Shown here: positions 56,927-64,000 of the stretch, in pieces
Layout of the letters: each line of letters starts with the position of its first letter
Position numbering within the stretch: position 1 is the first letter of the stretch
NCBI RefSeq assembly: GCF_001640805.2
Contig: NC_066833.1
Span: 1,514,380 to 1,578,379 of the forward strand
Length of the DNA stretch: 64,000 nucleotides
Source: Lates calcarifer
Taxonomy: Eukaryota; Chordata; Actinopteri; Centropomidae
Reading direction: 5' to 3'
Translations under genes and position numbers: made by a program
Notes under the pieces: generated by a model
What the model saw: only the letters and a program-made list of their open reading frames with translations
Database searches by the model: none
What the model was told of the DNA's origin: nothing

Positions 56927-58924
56927 AGTGTGTGAGCATCAGCATGCAAGGGTGTGAGAAAATTAGAAAGGAAGATAAGAGGAAGTGTGAATGAAAATGT
57001 GTTTCTATCCTCGGTGGCCCTGCAGGCTCAGTGGCTGGTTAAAGATTTCACTAAACCCCCCCTCCACACACACACACATCCTCTCACACCTATCTTTGTG
57101 GGGACCTGGTCCTTTTCTTTAACCTTAACCATCACAGTTGAATGCCTAACCCCAGAGCTGTTCTTCTTTACTGCTCCGATGATTCGATCTATATCACTGC
57201 GCATGGTGAATAAAAGCAGATAAACATGAACTCCCTTCTTTATTATTTAGAAAAGGACTTTGGAAATCAGTGTCAACATAAATGTCTTCCCATTATAAAC
57301 CAGAATAAATAAAGTGTCCAGGTCTGTCCTCAGCTTCTAGCATCTGTCTCCTGCTCTGAGAAAGGACACGTCCTGAATGTAGAGACCAGACATGAGACAG
57401 CATGAAATCATCTGTCAGTCCTCTCTAATCTACTGTACCGTTTCTGTTCATCAGACTCGACCGTGATCACTTGTTCTCACTAACCTTTACAGAGGCAGCT
57501 TCTCAGGGTGAAAATGGCTAACACTGCTACGCTAAGAGGAGGTCATTTTGAACTTTAGAACTTTATTGTCCAGCTGATGACGGAGAATCAACAAGCAACG
57601 TGAGGAGGCTGTAGTCGATGTAGTGTCACTGCATCGATGCAGAATCGTCCACGATGCATCATAGAAACGATTATTTTCAACAGTCCTACCTTACCTCAAC
57701 CCTTACACTAACTGTAACCTGTTGCCTAAAATCTTTTGGAAACGATGACGCAGACGCCAACGTTTACTTCCTGATTGACTCATATCAGTCACAACGTAAC
57801 GTCACGCTCTGATCACATGACCCATTTCAGCCTTGACTACCAGTGGTGAACACAATGTGGACAATGAATTATGAGCGCTGCTGACCTTGGTGGTAGCGTA
57901 CACTCAGCTGCAGAGTAGACAATCTACTTCCTGTTTACACTGACATGCACATGCCCTGTGTATGTGAATGGTCATGTGATGTGCGTTTTCAGGTGTGTCA
58001 GTATGGACAGAGATTATTTCTGATTCATATTGTTGTGGATGTAGCCTGAGTCCAGTCATTTTCAAAGATCAGCCACAGTACACTGAGGCTGACGCAGGAC
58101 TGAGAGCCAACCAAATGACGAGAAGAGCAAATGGTTTGACAGTGTTGTGGAGCGAGTACTGAGGAGGTCTTTTCAGAGAGATACAGCAGTGAGGAGACAT
58201 AAGTACTCGTACTACTGAGAAACCTCAGCTTTTTAGATTGATACACCCAATAAAATGTTCCTGTGATGGTTAAATTACCCAGAATTCACAGCATGTCAGA
58301 GAGAACAGAGACCGCAGAGATCAAACACAACCTCTGAGATCCACTTTAAAGTCCAAGAACAGGATTTAAATGACAGGAGGTCACTGAGGCTGGAGGTATT
58401 ACTGGGGTGGGGGTGAAATATGACGGGATTAAAACCACTGATCAGGGGCGGTGATGTTAAAATAACCCACCTCTCCAAGAGAAAAATAAATCCTGTCTGG
58501 ACGGGGTTAGAGTCGGTCTCTGTGAAACCCTGTTGTTGATGCAAGCTACAGTCTGAAAAGGACTCAAGAAGACAAGGATCCTTACTTGTCGTCTCAGCAC
58601 AGATCACACTGTACGATTCTCCTCATGTCTGTCTGTCTGCTGCGGATCAGAAGTCACTTTTCTCTTCACTTCATGTATAAAAAATCGTGCTGGGCAGATG
58701 CAGCTGGTGATCTCAGCTCTCTGGCTGCCTCCTGTGCCAGAGAGGAGATTTAATAACTGCAGAAAACCCACTGAACCACTGGAAAGCATCAGAAATACGG
58801 AATATAAAAACAGGTTTGTACACAGTAACATCCCTCGGTGATCAGCGTCGACTATGGCCACTTAAAGACATTTCAACTCTCTCACCACCATAAAATCATT
58901 TACTGTCACAGCATCAAGAATTAC

Positions 58925-59120
58925 CACCTGGTGGCTGTTTGTGAGTTTTGTGAGGTCACAGTGACCTTGACCTTTGACCTTTGAGCACCAAAATCCAACC
59001 AGTTCATCCTTTAGTCCAGGTGAATGTTGGTGGCAAATTTGAAGAAAATCCCTCCAGGTGTTACTGAGATATTGTGTTCAGGAGAATGGGACAGATGGAC
59101 TGATGAAACAAAACGCCATC
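58925..59120 (+). mobile_element. Copy of the TGACCTTTGACC repeat family
   Basis: TGTGAGGTCACAGTGACCTT, GACCTTTGACCTTTGAGCAC, CAGTTCATCCTTTAGTCCAG, GTGAATGTTGGTGGCAAATT, CCTCCAGGTGTTACTGAGAT and GTTCAGGAGAATGGGACAGA. It is one of the most intact copies. Confidence 0.82.
58953..58980. promoter_or_regulatory. Perfect ERE followed by perfect DR1
   Basis: AGGTCACAGTGACCT (58953-58967) directly followed by TGACCTTTGACCT (58968-58980). Confidence 0.45.
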
Positions 59121-60044
59121 AGCCACAGCCGTCATTTCCTGTTACAACACAAAGGTGTCATAGACCTGTATGATATGTAAATCCAGTCGTGTTTCTGTGC
59201 ATGGAGCTCAGTTCTTTCACTGGTTTATATTTGAGTTCAGTGAGAAGCAGCGTTGGTCTGCTGCATCAAAAATCACCTTAAAAATACATTTTTACAGGCT
59301 TCACAGTGGAAACTCAGCAGTTTATTATAGGATCTGAAAACGTCTTGAGAATGACTGAGTGGCCTTGAAAGTATTTGATTCCTGGTTAGGTTAGAGCAGC
59401 CAAACGCTCCCTGGCTCTGCCTGCGTCCTTGGATCAGCACTCCACATCCTGAGGAAAAGCCTGGACACAGCTCTGTGTTGATTTAGCTGCAATTTGAAAA
59501 TGACTCTAACAGGACTTCTCAGTTTGACGAGTAAAAACCTAATCACCACGCTGGAGAATTAAAATGTTTTTCCACAGACACTGCAGCAGCGAGGACTGGG
59601 TCTGTTGAAGCCGAGCACAAAGAGTGAAGGAGTATCGATCAGGCCAATTAGGAAACTTTGTGAGGTGACACACACATACTACATGAGCTGGTCCTCTCCT
59701 GTTGCTAAGCAACCCGATAACTCAAAGACTTGTGGGATAAGGTGAACGTGCTTTGACGAGCGCTTGTGTGAAAAACCCTTCCCATCCTTCTCTCTCTGTT
59801 AAATCTCCTCCTCTCCTCTCTCTCTCATTTCTCACTCCGCTGCCTCTCCTCAGTGTCTGTGATGTTGGGGAAGTTTCCAGCCAGAATATCGGTGCAGACG
59901 TTTGGTGGTTTTCTAAGTGTTTGTAGACAAAGCAAAGAAAAAACCTGCTCTCATAGTAATCACTTTTACACACATCTAATATGCAACAATTAAGACATTT
60001 TCAAGGAAGCTCTCTGCTGCCTAGGTCACATTTTCTAATGAAAT

Positions 60045-60135
60045 ACACTGATCAGCCACAGTCTGTCTGTCCTTCATTCACCTGGATGTTGCTTTGACTC
60101 GTAGCACTCACCTGAACATTGTTGTGGACCTTATA
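60045..60135 (+). mobile_element. Tc1-like element, short fragment
   Basis: ACTGATCAGCCACAGTC, CCTGGATGTTGCTTTGACTC and CACCTGAACATTGTTGTGGA match the left part of the copies at 18235 and 27765. Confidence 0.55.
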
Positions 60136-60539
60136 TTGCAAATAACACTATACAAAAGTCAGGTTCAATAGACAGTGTGATGAAGAATCCTTCTCTGTGG
60201 TTTATGCTGGTACATGTAGTGCTCCTTTAACCCTAAGACAATCAACAAAATGTACCTGTGAAATCATCAGTGTAAAAACATAAGAGACAGACTGAGGCCA
60301 CTACAGACCCACAACAGTCCTGGCTCTGGATCAGGATGGTGGTTTAGAAAATGGAAACCATATTCTTTTCCCAGCTGAAGAAATGTGACTGGGCTGAATG
60401 GGAGAAAATGCAAACCTCAGTGATGCATGAGACTTTGTGGTTTCACATGTGAGATTTCTTTTTTCTGTAGGTTGTTGTTGTCGATGGGGAAGATTCGTGG
60501 GAAGTGGAAGCAAAAATTGCTGAGCTCTAACCAAAACTA

Positions 60540-60850
60540 TGAAGCTCTCAGTGGGATCTTAACCCCTTTTTGCTATTGGAGACCTCTGGTCTGCTGACTC
60601 TGCAGGACTCATTTCAACCAGATCAACCTAAAGAAGCCCAAAAAACTGAGAGAAGTCTGCAGATCCATAACATCCCTGTTTTTGTCAGTGGAGTCTGGTA
60701 GTGATATATAGAGATGTTTCTGGATCTTCCTCTTTAATAAAAAGCTCTGTCTCTGTAGGAATCCTCTCATCATGTTGTCACACACTGAGAAGAACAATCT
60801 GAGTCTGTCAGTGGTAAAATCATGAGCTTTAGTGGACGGACTTTGACATA
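60540..60850. mobile_element. Foldback element, right arm copy
   Basis: CTGGTCTGCTGACTCTGCAG and AACCAGATCAACCTAAAGAA (shared with 43918-43965), then CCTGTTTTTGTCAGTGGAGT, ATATATAGAGATGTTTCTGG, CTGTCTCTGTAGGAATCCTC and AATCTGAGTCTGTCAGTG. The inner left arm is missing. Confidence 0.78.
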
Positions 60851-60859
60851 CATTACATG

Positions 60860-63800
60860 CCATATAGCTTAAAAGTAACGCTCCCTACACTGCTGCTAGC
60901 TAACCACTAACTACAGTGTATCGGTGGGATAAAAGTGGGGCAGAGGTATAAAGTATAAAAAACAGCCTGGGAGGCTCTAAACCTTCACAAATAATTACTT
61001 GACTGCAAAATGAAGTGTGATGGAAGCAGAGCTACGTCCTCAGGTTCGGTTTTTAGAAACCAAAAGTCAAAGACCTAAAAAATCTTTAATTACCTGAATT
61101 TTTTGCACTTTTAAATGAAGTGAAAAGAACGAGTCCGACGTTTGAGCTCTACAAATATTTACCAACTGTAGTTGGACCATGTCTGCTGCCACTGGAATGA
61201 AGTGCACTGTGACTTATCCATGCTCTACATACCACAGACTGTAGCCTCACACAGACTGGAGGCCACAAACACAGGAGAAGAAAAGATGTGGCCTATTTAA
61301 CCTTTGCGTTCTCTCTTTCCATCCCCTGCAGCTATTTTCCTCCTCAGCTGTAAAGGTTGAGAGATGTGCTCTGACATCTCAACAACACGACCAAGACTTC
61401 CTGTGCGGCACAAAAGAACAATTCAAATATAAACATGCATTTTTAATGCGCTGAGCGATGGGTCGAAGACAAACAGGAGGGCACAGAATCAGGTTTTCAG
61501 TTTTTGTTCCTTTGTTTTAAATTTAATGGAGCGCCCAGATTTCGACAGGCCTCTAAACCTCAAACAGAGCAGATGTAGAGATAAACACGTCTCACTGTGG
61601 AAAAGCTAATGTCATTAAAACAGAAAGCTGCAGTTTTCAGGACAAGCTCCATTAGTTTTCGGGTCGGGGCGAGGAGACGCATGATTCCAGCTCAGTGGGA
61701 AGGATTAGACAACTTCATCCCAACTTCACTTTCCATCAGCTGCAGAGCCAGAGAAGTTGCCATGAGACACAAAGAAACAAACACGAGGAGGAAAGTACCA
61801 TCCACCACCTCAAACACTGTCTAACAGCACAGACCAGAGAGGCTGGAGATGTACAGTGTTGTCTCATTACTGTTCACCAAACAGTTCATGTTGAGATGAC
61901 AGGGTTTGTAGAGCCACCAGAATATTTCAGCTTTGAACACTACAATTTGAAATCTTCAGATAGACTAGATCCAAACAGAACCCACAGTCCAGGTGAACAC
62001 CTCCAGGTGAACAGATCATGATCGATCAATCACACGTATCCTTTTGATTCTCATCTTATCAGTTGCTGCTCTGTTCTACCAGGTAATATCTGCTCAGACC
62101 CGAAAAAGGAGTTTGCACTGAAAAATTATATCCATAACGTCGCTTGTTTCAGCCCAACATTGCTGCAAAAGTGGACAAGACAATAGTATATGGGTTGCGG
62201 TTGGCTACTAGCCCCTCACAGTTTCAACAGTAACTCGATGTCCTTAGAGTACTCTGCTTCAATGACAGGAATTATACAGAAACCTGGTTGAATTTTCCCA
62301 AGAGTACTCTGTCCAAAATAATGACATTTCATGTTTCTGGTGATTCAGTTAAAATCAATGGATGACTGGATGTCTGTTGATAAATTCACCTTGGGAGCTG
62401 TGGTTGATTCCTCTCCTTCTGCCTTCTTTGACCTTTTCTTAAGAACCAGTTGTTCATCTTATGAACTCGTGATTGAGGCAGTTTCATATTCATCCACCTG
62501 TCAGTCATCAACACTGTCTATGGGAGAAATGAATGGGATATCTGCTTCCACTCTGCAGCTCTGTGAAGGATAATCATCAGAATAACTCTGCTCTAAAACA
62601 CCATTAGCTTTAGAGGTGGATGTTGCAGCATTAACTCATTCTGAGGGAGAGAAAAGCTGCTCTCTTATTCGCGCTGCAGGAAACACTTCCTTGTGTTAGA
62701 CTGACTTCCTCTCTGCATTATTTTCACACAGTCATTACACCGTTTTTCAACTCTGCTGAAATAAGCAGAGTTAAGAAGCAAAAAGCTGTAAAGTGTCCTG
62801 AAGCCTGAAAGCTACACAATGACACACATTTCTCTCAGGAGCTGGTGGAAACTAGAACTGAACCAACCAGCTGTTAGTAGATATAACATGACCGTGGACA
62901 TGTTGGTCAGTGAGCAACAGGAAGATGGATTAAGAAAAGGTTCATATCATGGTCACAATTCATTATCAATGATGATATTAGTCTCTGATGTCCAACCTCA
63001 CAGAGGACAGACCTCCACAGGCCGAGGCAGGTGGAGAATGAATAAAACAAACCATGGGCTGATTACTGGGACACCACATTCACCAGCCGAGCACTGGGAG
63101 ACAGCTGAATTCTGGGAGGTGTAGTGTGTGTGGACACGTGTCTGCAGGGGACAGGAAGTCTGTCCAACAGTGTTTATCAGTGAAACCATCGGAGCAGAAG
63201 ACGCTCTCAGCAGCCATTACTGTCACACACTGCACTCTGCACACACACACTATAAATAACACCAGAGGTGTTCAGGAAAGCATACATTCACATGTGCAGA
63301 GAATAAACAGCCCCCATCCTTCACTGTCTCAGATTACATTAACCTGCTTAGATTTCTAAACACAGTTTTTCTCTCAGTTTCAGTTGATAACGACAGAACG
63401 AGTGTGTGTGTCAATGTTAAACTACCGCCTTGATGTTTGAGTGTGTTCAGGGATAAACTGAGACTTCACTAAAGAATCAGCTGCTCAGTCAGGGTCAGAG
63501 CTGTGTGACAGTAAAGTCAAGAAGGCGACCTTTAGTCCTTTGGTGTGATCCATTAGTTTAAATGTGGATTTATCTGAGCACACACAGAGAGCTGCTGTTA
63601 TTAACCTGATTTATTTTCATTTCATCAGACCATGTTGTGATTATAAACCAATGATTTTTTTTTTTCTTATCAAGCTACTCTCTAGTCCACATAGTGGCTG
63701 CACCAACACAACAAATTGGAGGATGAACGAACGTCTGCACAAAACCTGTTGTACGCCGTTGGATGACGAAATTATGTGTTATAAAGTATAACACTTCACT

Positions 63801-64000
63801 CCTCACCAGATGTTGGCTGTAACGCAGTTGGGTTGTTTACCAAGTGAAAAGAATAGAAGAACATATGTAACATATAACATATGTTTCTCTGTTGTTCAGG
63901 TGTTTCACTGTGGACAGAACTCTCCATGAAAACCAACAGGCTGAACAGCTGTCTGACAGGTGCTATAAAATGATCAGGGTTTGGTCTCGTTCTTAAATCT
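60860..64000. other. Non-coding or unassigned DNA at the right edge
   Basis: No gene, RNA or clear transposon is recognised. A non-repetitive open stretch on the plus strand at 62331-62573 (80 codons) has no familiar motif, splice context or neighbours, so I do not call it. A pure T run lies at about 63655-63665. Confidence 0.4.

Noticed and set aside
62331..62573. 80-codon plus-strand frame of normal amino-acid composition
   Set aside because: No motif, no splice context and no homologous block elsewhere. Frames of this length are expected by chance in 64 kb.

Overview
The window looks like a teleost fish genome, probably a percomorph. It has long AT-rich introns, many (CA)n tracts and a dense layer of old fish transposon remnants: Tc1-like, LINE, MITEs and foldback elements. 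I see no prokaryotic gene organisation, CRISPR array, rRNA or tRNA.

One protein-coding gene is supported. It is a minus-strand ecto-NOX disulfide-thiol exchanger of the ENOX1/ENOX2 family, seen as eight coding exons between 19959 and 474. Read 5' to 3' they are 19959-19822, 12934-12767, 12051-11845, 11767-11534, 9071(or 9087)-8874, 3895-3789, 1357-1240 and 685-474. All have AG/GT borders and compatible phases. Together they encode about 460 residues: the N-terminal region, the RRM domain, the central helical region and the start of the C-terminal coiled coil. The first coding exon (upstream of 19959) is not identified, and the C-terminal exons lie beyond base 1. Residue comparisons from memory favour ENOX1 overall, with several ENOX2-like positions, so the paralog call is tentative.

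Two things in the gene stand out. The exon at 8874-9087 keeps the family's usual splice acceptor, but the sequence after it is shifted by one base and hits a stop at once; a second acceptor 16 bases downstream restores the frame at the cost of about five residues. The intron at 686-1239 is almost filled by a 481-base polypurine tract with four interruptions, which leaves very few places for a branch point.

From 19960 to 64000 (44 kb) I find no convincing coding exon. This is either the long 5' intron and upstream region of the ENOX gene or intergenic DNA. It holds several repeat families: (1) a foldback element with about 95-base inverted arms; (2) an element carrying consensus estrogen-response palindromes and DR1 nuclear-receptor motifs; (3) decayed Tc1-like elements that share a substituted catalytic residue; (4) MITEs with a CTCF-like core; (5) MITEs ending in TTTCACACC; (6) a LINE reverse-transcriptase remnant. 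A few repeat-poor islands with homeodomain, POU or SOX-type motifs, notably 51744-51758, are candidate enhancers. I see no evidence of an entirely new gene system.
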